This document shows positions 37,543-50,239 of a stretch of 64,000 nucleotides of DNA, in pieces; the first letter of the stretch is position 1, and each line of letters starts with the position of its first letter. The stretch spans positions 14,632,001 through 14,696,000 of the forward strand of contig NW_020825289.1 of assembly GCF_003286085.1 (NCBI RefSeq), written 5' to 3'. The DNA comes from Drosophila persimilis. Taxonomy: Eukaryota > Arthropoda > Insecta > Diptera > Drosophilidae. The notes beneath the pieces are model-generated. The model made no database searches. It was given only the letters and a program-made list of their open reading frames with translations, and was not told where the DNA came from. Both the position numbers and the translations under genes were made by a program.

Positions 37543-39166
37543 CTAGAAGAAGTCCATTTCTCCACAGTTTACATCCAAAAAATCGTCGTCATAGCTAACC
37601 AGCTCCTTAAGGCCCACTGATGACGCCAAAGCGGCCGCCTTCGATGTAGATGGTAGTTCAGCATTATCCACGTGATTTATGTTTATTTCGTGTGTCTTAT
37701 ATTCTGGGCTCTCCTGCTCATGGCCCACTGGCGACGGCGGAGGGTTTGACACTGTTCGGGAGAAACATTTAGACTTTAGTTAAATATCTTTAGATATTAG
37801 TCGTACTCTTCTCACCATTGCCAGGTTGACTCTCCGCGCTCAGCTCGTCTGCTTGCATATAATGCTCTTTGCGCTGGCATAACGAAGCCAATTCGGTGCT
37901 TTGTTTGCTCAAGCACTTCTTTAGCTCCTCTACTTTTCGGTTACGCATCAGCGTTTCGATCTGCTTGCGAGACTTGTTCATATTCTGGCGATCTTCATCG
38001 AATATGGACTTTTGTTGCTCTGGCGTAATATTGTCATGGTGCTTTAGTAAAAATAAAAATACACCTCCTGGTGTACGTCTTCGCCTGCCATTCTGTAATG
38101 CCATCATTAGTCATCAGCAGGAATCGCTTTTTTTTTAACTACTTACTTTGATCATCATGCCGCCATCCGCTTCGATCCGCTGGGTTTCTTTGTACAGCTC
38201 TAGGGGCAAATCCATTCCCAGAACTGCCACAACACGGACTAGGAGTATGAATATTTGCATTATTTTCAGTAGCGTCTATATTTTCAACTACTCACTTAGC
38301 AATTCGTCCTTTTCTTCGTACAGTTTACTGGCCATCTCTGTTGCCAAATCGGATGGATCGCGTCCAGCTATATCGTTTAGGTCGAGAATATGTCGAGGCT
38401 CGCACGAATTGTCAGACGAGCCACTGGTCGATGAGGCGCCGCGCCGCGTTCGATGGCCGAGGCGACTCTTGACCGATCCTCGCTGAGAAAACTCTTCTTC
38501 TGTGGGGCGGCTAGATGGCCGACCTCGCTTGTGCGTTGGATGTGACGCCGCCTCATCCTCGGATGAATTGGATAGCCGACGTTTCAGTCGGTTTTCGCCG
38601 TTCAGCCGGTACCTTAACGAGAAGTCATAGTTCTCCACATTTCGATCGCGCCTACTGCGAGTAACATCACATCCACGCATATTCTCGCTGAGAGCATCTT
38701 CCTGAAGTGCGGCTGTCCATACATTGTACTTCTTGAAGCGGGTCCGATTTGGCAACATCTCTGTGTCTGTGGGGGCAACGCGCCTCATAACCGTGCGCTT
38801 GATTCGTTTCTTTCGCTTCTTGTGGCCGCTGTCGGGATCATCTGTACGAAGCTTCTTTATGCATCCCTCCTCCGAGGACTCGCCCGATGACGAGTCACTG
38901 TTTGTCTGGGACTCATCATCATCAAGAGCAGCGGTTTGGGTTTGGTGGCAAGTAGTGTGAGGGCTTGCAACACTCTCGGCACTTGTACCCGGTGCGGGTG
39001 CGGGAGTGGGTGCAGGTCGCTGCAGCGGTGTGTAAATTCCGTCGTCGTCGCTTTCTGATAGCTAAGGAGTGAACTGGACTAACTAGCATCGCCCCATGGC
39101 CGTGAAAACAGTTTTACTTACCTCGCCTTCCTCTAAATCAACGTCATTTAGCTGCAGCTCCATCAT
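37543..39166 (-). CDS. Phax: Phosphorylated adaptor for RNA export (PHAX)
   Basis: Exons 39166-39122, 39061-38296, 38238-38147, 38092-37816 and 37751-37543 give 462 residues. The N-terminal third is acidic/serine-rich with basic runs (KKRKKRIKRT, a likely nuclear localisation signal). The RNA-binding domain spans residues about 270-390 and contains LIRVVAVLGMDLPLELYKET, GGMMIKNGRRRRTPGGVFLF and a coiled region with repeated Lys/Glu. PHAX bridges capped U snRNA with the cap-binding complex and CRM1 for nuclear export. The start has two adjacent methionines (39166 and 39163). It is divergent from Mys45A with 277 bp between start codons. It holds the motif SVKSRLGHRT shared with the unnamed gene at 57.9 kb. 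Confidence 0.95.
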
Positions 39167-39443
39167 TTTGCAGAAGAGGGCAGAGAGAGAGAAAATTAAT
39201 TTTTTGACGGTAGTTGCTGGCTGTGTTGGTTTACGTTGAAATGCACAGCTGTTGTATCTACGAAAACTTAGGTTTTGTTCCCTCTCTAGGTCACACACCT
39301 TGCAATATGCATTTTTTAATTGGGGTTGAGATGGGTTAAGGTAAAATTATTCAGTTCGTTTACGAACACCCCCAACACGTGCAACGAGAGTAAAAACTTG
39401 AACGTTTCGGTTTTTGCCAAAATCGCAATTTCTTCGGCTCACC
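39167..39443. promoter_or_regulatory. Bidirectional promoter of Phax and Mys45A
   Basis: Only 277 bp separate the two divergent start codons, so both core promoters and 5' UTRs share this space. No TATA box was seen on either side, typical of housekeeping pairs. Confidence 0.6.
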
Positions 39444-41683
39444 ATGGTGCGGCCCAACAACAATCAACTGCCGGAGAATCTTCCGCAGTTACAGAACCTG
39501 ATCAAGCGCGATCCGGAGTCGTACAGCGATGAGTTTCACATTCAGTACCAGCACTTTCTGAGTCTGCTGGAAGTGTTCGCCTTGAACCCCAGCGAGGAAA
39601 ACAAATCTTTGGATGACACTGTCATGTTTATAGCCCAAGTGGCTCAGTGCTATCCTGCTGCCTGTGAGCTGTTCCCGAAGCACCTAGCCGATCTGCTCAG
39701 GAATTATGCCACCGTCTTGGATCCAGCCATGAGAAATTGCTTTGTGAAGGCGCTGATTCTACTGCGCAACAAGAACTTAGTCCCAGCACTAGACATATTG
39801 GAACTGTTTTTCCAGCTGTTGCGCTGCCCCGACAAGAATCTACGGACCTTTCTGCAGGCCCACATTGTGACGGACATCAAGAATATGAATGCCAAGCACA
39901 AGGATATGAAGCTCAACTCGGTAACAACCATTTTCAGGCACTTGTTGCTGGCCTGACCACTGACCCTTTTACCAATCAATTGAATCAAATCTAATCAAAT
40001 ACATTGCAGAGCCTGCAAAACTTTATGTACTCCATGCTGAAAGACGCCAATCCCAAAGCCGCCAAGATGTCTGTGGATATAATGATCGAGCTGTACAAGA
40101 AGAACATCTGGAATGATCCAAAATCGGTGAATGTCATTGCCACAGTGGGTTGCTTCTCCAAGGTAACCAAGGTCCTTGTCACGTCGCTGAAATTCTTCCT
40201 CGGCCACGACGACGAGGACGAAGAAGAGGACACCGAAAGTGAAAACGAGGTGGATCTGAAGGGTGCGCTGCTGGCAAATCGGGTCAGCAAAAAGACCAAA
40301 AAGGGCCAAAAGCAACTGCAAAAGATCAAAAAGCAGGCGGTCAAGGCCCAGAAGAAGAAAAAGAATGCGCCAGCCTTTAATTTCTCTGGCATTCACTTGG
40401 TGCACAATCCCCAGGGAATGGCCGAAGGCCTCTTCAAGCAGTTGCAGGCCACAAACGAGCGATTCGAAGTGAAGTTGATGCACCTCGATGTAATATCCCG
40501 TCTGATCGGCATTCACGAGCTATTCCTGTTTGGCTATTATCCGTATATAACTCGCTTTCTTCAGCCCCATCAGCGCCAGGTGACCCGCGTGCTCCAGTTT
40601 GCCGCCCAGGCGTCCCATGAGCTGGTTCCGGGCGACATCATTGAGCCCATCCTGAAGACAATAGCCAACAATTTCATTACAGAGCGCAACTCCAGCGATG
40701 TCATGGCCATCGGCTTGAATGCCACGCGCGAGATTTGTATGCGTTGCCCCCTGGCCATGGGCGAGGATCTGCTGCAGGACCTGGCCATGTACAAGACGTA
40801 CAAGGAGAAATCTGTGATGATGGCGGCTCGTTCGCTAATCACACTCTACCGCGAACAGTTGCCGGCTCTGCTACATAAAAAGGATCGAGGACGGCAGACA
40901 GAGGCACAGGCGGAGCGGAAGGTTCGCGCCTATGGAGAGCGCGAGGTTCACGACACTGTTCTCGGCGCCGAGGCGCTCCTCAAGGACTCCAAGACCATTG
41001 ACATTGAGAGCGATGAAGATAGCGACTCCAATGATGGTCAGTGGGTGACAGTGAACCACAGCGATGGGGAAGGAGCAGATGGAGCAGACGATGACGAAGA
41101 GGAGGAAGAGGATGATGATGATAATGAAGAGGAAGACGATGAAGACAACAGCGATGAAGAAGAAGAGGAGGAGGAGGATGAATCCAACGCAAAGGACGAT
41201 GGTGATGCAGCAAATGACGAAGAGGCATCTAAACAGAAAAAGGAGAAGAAAGATCTGAAAATTCTCAACCAAAAGGAGGCTGCCCAAGAACTGGCGCTGA
41301 CACGCATCTTCACGGACGAAGATTTCAAGCGAATCAATGCTGCCAATCTGAAAAAGACCGTCACGAATTCCCGCAAACGTCCGCTAGAGCAGGATCGGGC
41401 CGAATTCGTTAAGCTGAACAGCATCGAGATGATCTTCAAGAAGCGCAAACACGACAAGGAGTCGCGAATGGAAACTGTGCAGGCAGGCCGACAGGATCGC
41501 GAACGGTTCGGCTGGAAGGATGGACGTGTCAACGAACACTGCTCCAAAACGAACAGCGAGAAACGCAAGACCAAGAACTTTGGCATGATGCGGCACAAGG
41601 CGCGCTCCAAGGTGAAGAAGAGTTTCCGGGACAAGCAACTGTCCCTACGGAAGCATCTGCTGCACCAGAAGAAAATGAAATAA
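39444..41683 (+). CDS. Mys45A: SDA1/SDAD1 ribosome-export protein (Mystery 45A)
   Basis: Exons 39444-39920 and 40010-41683 give 716 residues, close to human SDAD1. The N-terminal helical-repeat region (LPENLPQLQNLIKRDPESY, FLRCPDKNLR-like segments, then FKQLQATNERFEVKLMHLDV and FLQPHQRQVTRVLQFAAQAS) is the conserved SDA1 domain. A long Asp/Glu tract occupies about residues 505-575. The basic C-terminus has LNSIEMIFKKRKHDKESR, FGWKDGR and NFGMMRHKARSKVKKSFRDK. Yeast Sda1 acts in late 60S subunit assembly and export in the nucleolus; the same role is inferred. It converges with tsu. Confidence 0.95.
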
Positions 41684-41905
41684 TCGCTTTGCATTGACAT
41701 GTTTAACTTGTTAGATTGGTAACAGACGAGCCACAATATACATATTACAATTATAAGAGATACCATTCGTAATTCGGATTTTATGTTAAGTGTCAACTTT
41801 CTTTATTTCATTTGAGTGTAGACGTTATACTGTTGCCGCCTAAGCATTAAACTAATTGAAAATGTATTCGTTTGGCTGGAAGTTCAGTCTTCGTTGACCG
41901 CCCGC

Positions 41906-42494
41906 CTATCTGCGACGCTTCTCGGACTTTTTCACACGCTTAGGTCCCTTCACAAAGCACCAGTCCACTTGGATAGTCTGTCCCATGATTTCGGCACCAT
42001 TAAGAGCCTCTTTAGCGGCTAGCGCCTGCTTGTGGGTCTCGTACTCAACGAGAGCGTAGCCTTTGGAGAAGCCGGTTCGACGATCCAGATTCAAATGTAT
42101 ATTCTTTATCTCACCGTAGTCGCAGAACTTCTCCTGAATTTCGTCTTCCTGGGCCTCCTCGTGTATGGACGTCACAAACAGTATCCATCCCTCGACAGAG
42201 CGCTGGGGACCCGGTTCGAGCTCGTCGTCGTCCTCGTTTCGTACCCTTTCATAGCTGTGTATAGCCTCGCGGATACTGCTGTCATTCCCAAAACCGCGTC
42301 CTTTTCGGTGCTTGGCCTTTTCCTTCAAGCGCACTATGCCCTCTGTGAGCAGTTCCGTGCAGGGTGTCAGCGTGGGAGAAGAAAAAGAAAGCCATGAGAC
42401 CGGCCGGCCACAAAAAACCTGGTGCGTACTCACGGTCGCCGTCCTCGTCGACCTCAAACTCCTCGGCGTTGTCAATGTCCAGTACATCAGCCAT
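41906..42494 (-). CDS. tsu: Exon-junction complex protein Y14 (tsunagi)
   Basis: Exons 42494-42434 and 42342-41906 give 165 residues, the known length of fly Y14. It starts [20 protein letters not shown] and continues [20 protein letters not shown] single RRM (about 72-152) contains RNP2 WILFVTSI and RNP1 KGYALVEY. The tail is basic, [14 protein letters not shown]. It binds Mago nashi and stays on spliced mRNA at exon junctions; it is needed for oskar mRNA localisation. The acceptor is fixed by the split Gln codon that restores the conserved sequence. Confidence 0.98.
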
Positions 42495-43135
42495 TTTAAG
42501 TTAATAATACAAGTGGGATAGAATCAAATTTGTTTTTTTTTTTTTTCGCAGCGTCGGCGAAAAATATACGATGACCAAAACGAACTTAGCCCACTTAAGC
42601 CCCCTATTTAAATAGTTCAACGCGTTGAGATCATGGCGGAAAATACAAGTGTTTGTAAGTTATTATCGTAGATTCATCATATTTACTTAAAAAGACTACT
42701 TTCTTTCACCTCAACCGCAATAAAATGATTCAATTTTCAATATTTTCGGTGAAATATTATATATTAATATTATTATTGGTCTACAATGGGTTAATCGTTC
42801 TGCGGTAAGGACTGGAACCATATTACTCGATTTAGTTATGTGACCGTATTCTTCAATAATACCATACATATGAATAACCGGGTATATTCGTGTGAAATAA
42901 AGGTCGCTCCAGCGACCCCCGCAGAGCCTTATCAATTAAAAGTGCCCGGCCCATCGACGAAGCTAGTTGCTAGTGTTTAATCAGTAGTTCCGTATACTCA
43001 TAATCGTTTCCGTGTGGCGAAATTATTGTCAATATAGGAATTTCTCGGCCTTTCCCTTTTTCGTTAGCATTCCTTCCAAATTTAATTGATCAACTCAGAA
43101 ATTAGGCAAATCTCGCCTGTGGCGTCGTTTTCACC
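42495..43135. promoter_or_regulatory. Divergent region between tsu and Pmm45A
   Basis: A T13 run lies at about 42532-42546. At 42633-42654 there is a coding-like start (ATGGCGGAAAATACAAGT) directly followed by a GTAAGT donor, for which no in-frame partner was found. Part of this spacer (42783-42801) matches a segment of the element near 37.26 kb at 18 of 19 bases. Confidence 0.45.
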
Positions 43136-45139
43136 ATGTGTCAGCCAACATCGCAAATGATATGCCAGCTGAAGAGTATGACTCTGTCTGGGGATAAAGA
43201 ACTGGATGACCAGATCCGCAAATGGATACGATGGGACCGGTGCCCAAGCACCTCCTGCCAGATCATGGACGCCGTAAAGGACCAGGACTGGGAAACGTAA
43301 GCAGATCTCTAAAAATTTACAAGTATACAGCATGTATATGTATAAACATGCATTGACCAGGCTGCGGAAGAGACTGTGCAACCGCATAACCTTCGGCACG
43401 GCAGGATTGCGGGCCTGCATGCGCGCCGGCTTCGATTCGATGAATGAGCTGGTGGTTATTCAGTAAGTCATAATCAAACACACAGACATTGCAAATGGCT
43501 CACTATTCAACGAAATCGGAATTCTTACAGAGCCGCCCAAGGATTGTGCCAGTACATTAAGGCTCAGTATCCGAATTCCGAGGATTGGAAAGAGAAGGGC
43601 GTTGTCTTTGGCTACGATGGACGCTATAACAGCCAGCGCTTTGCGGAGCTGTCGGCCGTTGTCTTTCTGAACAACGACTTTCGCGTTTATCTTTTCCAGC
43701 GTTTGGTGGCCACTCCATTTGTTCCCTATACGATTCTGAGACTTGGGTGTCTGGCCGGCGTGATGGTGACCGCCTCGCACAATCCCAAGGAGGACAATGG
43801 CTATAAGGTGTATTGGACCAACGGAGCCCAGATAATTCCGCCGCACGATGCTGGTATTCAGCAGTCGATAATGGATAATCTTGAACCCAAGCCCGAATCC
43901 TGGGATGAGACGGCCTTGTGCTGCTCTGATTTCTTGGATGATCCCTACGATGCCGTCGTGCCCTTCTATTACGATGCCATAAAAAGGAGTTTCTCTTGTC
44001 AGCTATTGGAGATGAATGGAACGTGCCAGATATCCTTCACGTACACTGCCATGCATGGTGTGGGATATCCCTACGTTAAGCAGGCGTTCGAGAAAGTCCG
44101 CCTCAAGCCGTTCATTCCCGTGGTCGAGCAGGTCGAAGCAGATCCAGATTTCCCAACCACCCCCATGCCCAATCCGGAGGAGGGCAAGACTTCTTTGCAG
44201 CTGTCCATAAAGACGGCCAAGCAGAACAAGTCTGAAATCATTCTGGCTAACGATCCCGACGCCGATCGCCTTGCCGTAGCTGAGATTGGCGAAAACGGAA
44301 ACTACACGCTCTTCACCGGCAACAAGTTGGGCGCCCTGCTGGGCTGGTGGAGCCTGCAGAACTACAAGTCGCGCAACCCCGATGCGGATGTGTCTAAATG
44401 CGCGATGATCGCCAGCACGGTAAGTTCGAAAATTCTTGGCAGCATGGCCAAGGAGGAGGGCTTTCAGTTCTACGAAACTCTGACGGGATTCAAGTGGATG
44501 GGCAACAAGGCCATCGAACTGCAGCAGGCTGGGAACACCGTGTTGTTTGCTTTCGAGGAGGCGATTGGCTTCATGGTGGGCACCGCCGTGCTGGACAAGG
44601 ATGGAGTCAGTGCCGCAGCTCACGTGGCAACCATGGCCTGCTACCTTCGCAGAACACAGTGCATGACTTTGCAGGAGAAGCTGCGCGAAATCTACGAGAC
44701 TTACGGCTTCCACGAGAGCGTATGCTCGTATGTCATCTGCCGGTGTCCGTCGGTTATAGCGCGCATCTTCCAGCGCTTGCGCACCTTTGACGACGATAAG
44801 CCCGACACCTATCCCACAAGCATCTTGAATGGCACCTACGAGATAGCTCACGTCCGTGACCTCACCACTGGCTACGACAGCAGCACCAGCGACAAAAAGG
44901 CCACTCTTCCGACCAGCTCCAGTTCCCAGATGATCACGTTTACCTTTAAGAACGGCGTAGTGGTGACTCTACGCACCAGTGGCACAGAGCCCAAGATGAA
45001 GTACTATGCCGAGATAGTCGGCAAGCCCGAGGAAAAGAACTGGCTGAAGCTGACCAACACTCTCAATACCATGGTCGAGGCCATTGTCGATGAATTCTAC
45101 CAGCCAGCTAAGAACAACCTGGAGCGTAAGAAGGACTAA
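43136..45139 (+). CDS. Pmm45A: Phosphopentomutase/phosphoglucomutase 2-type enzyme (Pmm45A)
   Basis: Exons 43136-43296, 43361-43462 and 43531-45139 give up to 623 residues. The Met at 43178 (MTLSGDKELDDQIRKWIRWD) aligns best with the family start, so the first 14 residues are doubtful. Alpha-D-phosphohexomutase motifs are complete: RITFGTAGLRA, catalytic TASHNPKEDNGYK (phosphoserine near 171), metal-binding NDPDADRLA (about 328-334), sugar-binding FEEAIGFM, and phosphate-binding RTSGTEPKMKYYAE. Despite the phosphomannomutase name, the sequence is of the PGM2/PGM2L1 class, which interconverts ribose- or deoxyribose-1- and 5-phosphates, or makes glucose-1,6-bisphosphate. Cytosolic. Confidence 0.95.
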
Positions 45140-47554
45140 GGACAAATTGGGGCGCTATCCCTCTAAGTAAATAAATCGATAATCGTTCTCGAACGTAGGC
45201 ACATGCGACGACCTGACGACCTGGCAATAATTAACCAACATTTGATAACTGATATGCACAAGCCAAAAAACAACTGCAGTGAGAGCTGTTCGTTGACTAT
45301 TAGCCAATAAATGATATACCATATGTAGTTTATGTACTTATATTAATATTAGGGCAATATATTTATGAAACAAATAAAGTTCAGGCAGCGACAGCAAGCA
45401 AGCGACACCAACGAAACGTGTACTTAAGATCAGTCTTTCAGTATTGCTAGTGATCAATCAGCATATTGGTGCTCGAACAGATTCGAGACGCACAAGCGAA
45501 TGCTGTAAAAGAGAGTGCCCGAGAATATTACTATGTTACTACGTTGTCAGCAGAACGCGACCACTTTGATGTTCAACTCGAGTTTCGCTGATATGGGAAA
45601 AAATACTGCCCACCGCACCTATTAGGTCGTGAAAAACAGATCCATTATAAATGAAAAGTTACTGGTAGTTCAATAATAATTGATGTCTTGGTGATCAGCT
45701 CTTATATATGTACATGCATAATACTCATCACTGTCCACACTGATATAGATAAAGGCGAACGCTTAATGGATTCTTGTTTCCCAAAGAGTTCCACAGAAGT
45801 ACGAGTAATGTGAGAATGATGGGGGCTGGGGCGGTGGGATGGTTCGTCAACCCGCACTTGAATTAATTGAACTTGATATTTTAATCTTCGAAACTTGAGT
45901 GCCAACGATACGGAAAATCTAAACAAAATCGATTGCAGGAACTGATTGATAAGCTCCGAAATCAGAGACCGTCGTTTCTTGGATTTCTTTTGTTTGGTTT
46001 GCTCGTTGCCTATAGGAAATATGTATCCGCCAGCTGCATTGCAACTGCAATGATCGAGGAGTCAATTCATTTGCACAAATGTTGGTGTTATTTTGATGAA
46101 TCCGAGTTTTCTGAATCTGAATCCACGAAGAGATATAGTTTCAAGCTTGTCCAGTATGCATAGGACCTTTAAGTGACCCCAAATGATCGGGTTTCTTCCA
46201 ATCAGCTGCTGGATCAATGAATAAATTAGTTCCAGCATCTGGCAACTGATTCGTTTAAAGCTGTTAAAAAAGTTGTTTTCTGTTTTATTTATGCGTCATG
46301 GGAATGGGAATTGGGTTGGGTTGAGTTGGGTTCCATAAGCTAATTACACTTACAACAGAATACAGTTTGAGAGAGCTGTTAATATATTATAAATGTACTA
46401 TATAAAGAGATGGTGTACCCATATATATATGTTTATTGGTTTTCCAATTGCTTTAAGTAATTGCCATAGAAATTGCAATGCAAAAAAATGTGCTTTGATA
46501 ATAGGCATTTAGCTAGAAAAAGAAACAAAAATCATATATGTACTATATGTATCTTAAGCGAAAGTGTGTTATCTAAGTAGTTTTTGTAAATATAATGATT
46601 GGTTTGTTCACTGGAACGTACATATGTATATGTTCGAATACGAATACAAGTTCTTATCACTATAATTTTGCTTCTAAAAATACACACGATTCTGTATGTA
46701 TGCGTGGTTGCTATGCACAGTACAGGGCTTGCAGTACATGTATCTATTAGTTAATGTTGGCAATTATTTGTTTTTGCTGTGTATAAAATGCATATCAGGC
46801 AGTCTCTTTGCTTAAAGTATTATGTATTTGTCATCAGTTGCATTCGAGTTACAGTTTGCTTTGTCGTCTGTTCTATCGGTTCTATATACGTACATATAGC
46901 ACTCGAACAGTTAGGATTAGTCGGATTAGTCGTTTCGGCTTAAAATGTGCGTCTTTAAAATCCATGCGAGTCGCGCAAACAGTGGATTGGTTAGAGTGGG
47001 ACCACTGTCGGCGCAAGTCCAAGTCTTGGCTAAAATTCCATCTGGAATATCTCTTTTATTCTTAAGGCTACGGATGGGTTTGAACGTAACAGATATTCGA
47101 TTTGAGACGTGCAAACCCAATTTACACTAGATATACATATTTCCTAAAATAAAAATCGTGTATAAAAGAGCTGCATTGAAGAACCATCATCATTTCATTC
47201 TTATAATTAATACTTTGGGAACTTTGAAGTCATGTTTCGAGGGCTAAAACGGATACGATACGTGTGATATGTGTTCGTGTCGGTCTACTAGGATGATACA
47301 CTGGGGCCTTTGAGCATTGGATTGATATTCTGGTCTTAGCTAATCTATTTGATGATCCAATTCGGCTTGATTCTTGCGATGATATAGATATACATATACA
47401 TAGGCGTATAAAATACAATAATTCATTGGAAATCCATCCAGGAATGAGGAAATCTTTATGACACAACAGGCCATCAGACAAACACATGCAGGTAGGACGA
47501 TTGTGTATGATTGCTGTGCGTGGGCGTGATTATGGGCGGTGCATTGTGATGGTG
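45140..47554. other. Convergent 3' region between Pmm45A and Vang
   Basis: 2.4 kb of AT-rich sequence holding the 3' UTRs of both genes. AATAAA-type signals lie about 25 bp after the Pmm45A stop (near 45166) and near 45375. Open frames here have no coding character. TATATG-rich patches occur at 46390-46430 and 46610-46640. Confidence 0.5.
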
Positions 47555-49394
47555 TCATACGGAGGTCTCCGAGTTGAGCTTGAGGACAAACTTGTTGCTC
47601 TTTGGATCGACCACTTCCTCGGCCAGGTTGAAATGCGGCAGCTTGTGCACGGTGACCATGAGGGAGACATCGTTTTGTATCAACTGGAACGTGCATTCGT
47701 TGCCAATGGGCCGGGAGACGATCTCATCGCAGATCAGGGACCACGACTGAACCCAACGACGCTCCTTCTCGCTCTGCATCACCGGCGACTCGGTCAGATA
47801 TGGTTCCAGGAAGGCTCGGGGCGACAGATCATGCTTCAGACAGTGGGCCAAATGCTTGAGTATGCTCTCAAATGTGTGCCGTGGCTGTTGTCGGGTCACT
47901 CGTAAATACTTCTGCAATGCTCGGGCCATTGATGGGAAGACTGCCGACGCAGCCTCCTGTGGATCCAGCGGCAGGGCAGGGACGGGCTCGTTGTGTATGC
48001 GCTTGATGTGGGTGAAGGCCTCCTCGGCAGCGGTGATGAGGCGAGCGCGACGCTTCTTGACCCGTCGCTCGTACTCGTGCTCCTCGTAGAAACGTTCGTT
48101 GTGCGAGGAGTCGCGCCGCCTGGCATTGGCGGCTAAAACGGCTCGACTCTGACTCTGCTGCTGCGAGTTGCTGACACCATCCACCTCGTAGTACTTGAAG
48201 CTGTTCGATATTTTGTTGCGTTGCGACTTGGAGATCGAAATGGGAATGCGCTCCAGATACGGATTGAAGATGGGAAAGTCGACGTAGTAGTGCTGGAGCA
48301 CCCAGACGGCAGCCCTCTGTATGCTTAGCTGGCCGAGCATATACGAGCGCGACACTCCATCGGGAGAACGTATGATCTTGACATAGTAGCTGGGCTGCTG
48401 GTGACGCAGCTCCAGCAAGACCACGGCCACGTAGTGGATGAACAGCAGCGTGTCCACAAAGTTTGTGGCGTAGGCCACCAGCGACTTATAGTCGACAGCA
48501 TCGCCGCCTGTTTCCACCACAATCTTGGCGCCGTTCGTGACCTGCACGATGTAAAAGAGCCAATAGGCGAATGTGCAGATAGTAACCAGGAGGAGGACAA
48601 TTGCCCGATATAGAAAAATGCGCGGCATTGTGGCTGAAGTGCGCCGCATGAATACCGCCCACAGGCCGATGGCCAGGAGCAGCAAGCGAGCAGCCAGCGA
48701 CACAAGCTGGCCTTTGCATTGCTCACTGCAGGCCAGGAGGTGCGCCTGGGTGCGCACCGTCTGTGTGAGCTCCGGGCGATCAAAGGCCGACGGGAAGAAT
48801 CCAACGTGCGGCATGACCACCATGGCCACCGGCGAGAAGAACGCCCCGCAGCCAAGAAGAAAGTAGAAGCTAGACTCTACATAGCGGCGGCAGGCGAAGC
48901 CAAATCCTTTGTCGCTCTCACGATGCCACATATTGTTAATGTCCTCCATGGATATACTCTGCTCGGAGGTGTTGCCAGTGACTGCCGTGGTATTCTCTCC
49001 CCAGTTCTCATCCTGGGGTAGAATCTGCACTTCTATAACTTCCTGGCCGTCCCGACTCTCGTCACCTACGAATCGAACGAATCAAACGAATCAACTTAAA
49101 TGGATCTCATTTCAAATATCACTCTTCCTTACCGGTCATGTTAACACTGGTCTGATACGGTGCCATATCGCCACGTTGGAAACCCTTGCCCGACTTGGAC
49201 GAATGCGTGCTGCGATGGGAATGACGAGAACGATCTCGCTCCCTGTGGTAGCCGTTGTTCACACTTCCGCCTCCTCCTCCTCCGCCGCCACCCCCGCCTC
49301 CACTACCAGCACCGCTATTACTACTATTGTTGTTGTGATTTCGCGACCGTCTTGAGCGTCCACTATGTTCCGACTTGACGGATTCGTTTTCCAT
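47555..49394 (-). CDS. Vang: Planar cell polarity protein Van Gogh (strabismus)
   Basis: Exons 49394-49133 and 49065-47555 give 590 residues. The N-terminal cytoplasmic part is rich in Ser/Arg/Asn and includes a poly-Gly run, with Ser/Thr clusters (RDRSRHSHRSTHSSKSGKGF) matching the phosphorylated region of VANGL proteins. Four membrane segments follow (about residues 165-300), among them FYFLLGCGAFFSPVAMVVMP and AIVLLLVTICTFAYWLFYIV. The cytoplasmic C-terminal half contains the Prickle-binding region and ends ETSV, a class I PDZ ligand. It forms the proximal core polarity complex with Prickle at cell junctions. The poly-Gly/Asn run near residues 24-45 is likely species-variable. Confidence 0.98.
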
Positions 49395-50018
49395 TGCAAT
49401 TGGAACGCGTGCGTGGGCAATGCAGTCCAGTCGCTGCGCTCTCGCTTTGTTCCTTAATTATCTCAACCTGACCGTGCAGCTATTTTAGTGTCTAACTGTA
49501 ATTACGGCCGACGGCAGCAGGTTTTTCATATGTAGGTATGCAGGGCGGAGTCGGGTCGGTGGCAGACGCCGTTCGATGTGTACGCATTAGAGGCGTTTCG
49601 AAGCGTTTTAATGGAGTCCTTCTAACTAATAACGCAACACATTATCACCACTGTTCGTGTGCACAATAGTTTAATTCACATTTTCACTATTTCATCCACA
49701 TTTTCGCTTTTTATTTTCTTTTTGAACCCGAATTTGCTTCACCCCCGACGCAGTGTGGCCGCAAACAAGCTGCAGAAGCCACTGGTCACACTGGCCAAAA
49801 CCATTTATTTTGCAGCCCTGGTATACCTGTAGAGAGAACAGCGGCATACAAATTTTTGTATCTTGCAAGCCAATTAAATCCACAATATTGTCTATTTGTA
49901 CTGAATATTTGTAGGTTTTTATTTGAAATCAACAAAATAAAATATTCGAATAAATTATAATACCAGGTGATCATTCCCACCAACTTCCAATGGGCAATTT
50001 TCCGTCCACCTTCCAACA
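49395..50018. promoter_or_regulatory. Vang upstream region
   Basis: A Motif 1 element (TGGTCACACTG) lies at 49783-49793, about 390 bp above the Vang start codon and in the orientation-independent range of its promoter. The rest is AT-rich 5' UTR or spacer with no gene seen before the tRNA. Confidence 0.5.
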
Positions 50019-50110
50019 CCTTCGATAGCTCAGTTGGTAGAGCGGTGGACTGTAGAAAGTTTCGTACCGAAGATATCCATAGGTCGCTGGTTCAAATCCG
50101 GCTCGAAGGA
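50019..50110 (+). tRNA. tRNA-Tyr-GTA: tRNA-Tyr (GTA) with a 19-nt intron
   Basis: The acceptor stem CCTTCGA pairs with TCGAAGG, followed by discriminator A (50110). D arm GCTC-AGTTGGTA-GAGC, anticodon arm GTGGA-CTGTAGA-TCCAT with anticodon GTA, variable AGGTC and T arm GCTGG-TTCAAAT-CCGGC are all present. A 19-nt intron (50056-50074) sits after the purine 3' of the anticodon, the standard place; all fly tRNA-Tyr genes carry introns there. Mature length is 73 nt without CCA. A T5 run at 50111-50115 is the Pol III terminator. It lies between Vang and the Ski3 gene, transcribed toward the Ski3 3' end. Confidence 0.97.
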
Positions 50111-50115
50111 TTTTT
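50111..50115 (+). terminator. RNA polymerase III terminator of tRNA-Tyr
   Basis: A TTTTT run directly follows the discriminator base of the tRNA. Confidence 0.8.
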
Positions 50116-50239
50116 GAATATGATGTATGATGTGCGCATGTTGTATTCTTTTCTTTTTTGTATTTAAAAGTAAGTAAAGTTAATGCACAATTCATATGAA
50201 TTTTATTCTTGACATCAAAAATTGGGCAAAATAAACACC

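Noticed and set aside
40871..41287. Long antisense frames opposite Mys45A
   Set aside because: They are shadows of the GAN/GAY-rich acidic tract, which is open on the other strand by composition.
46808..47130. Overlapping ORFs on both strands in the Pmm45A-Vang spacer
   Set aside because: AT-rich, no codon bias and no recognisable protein; best explained as 3' UTR sequence.
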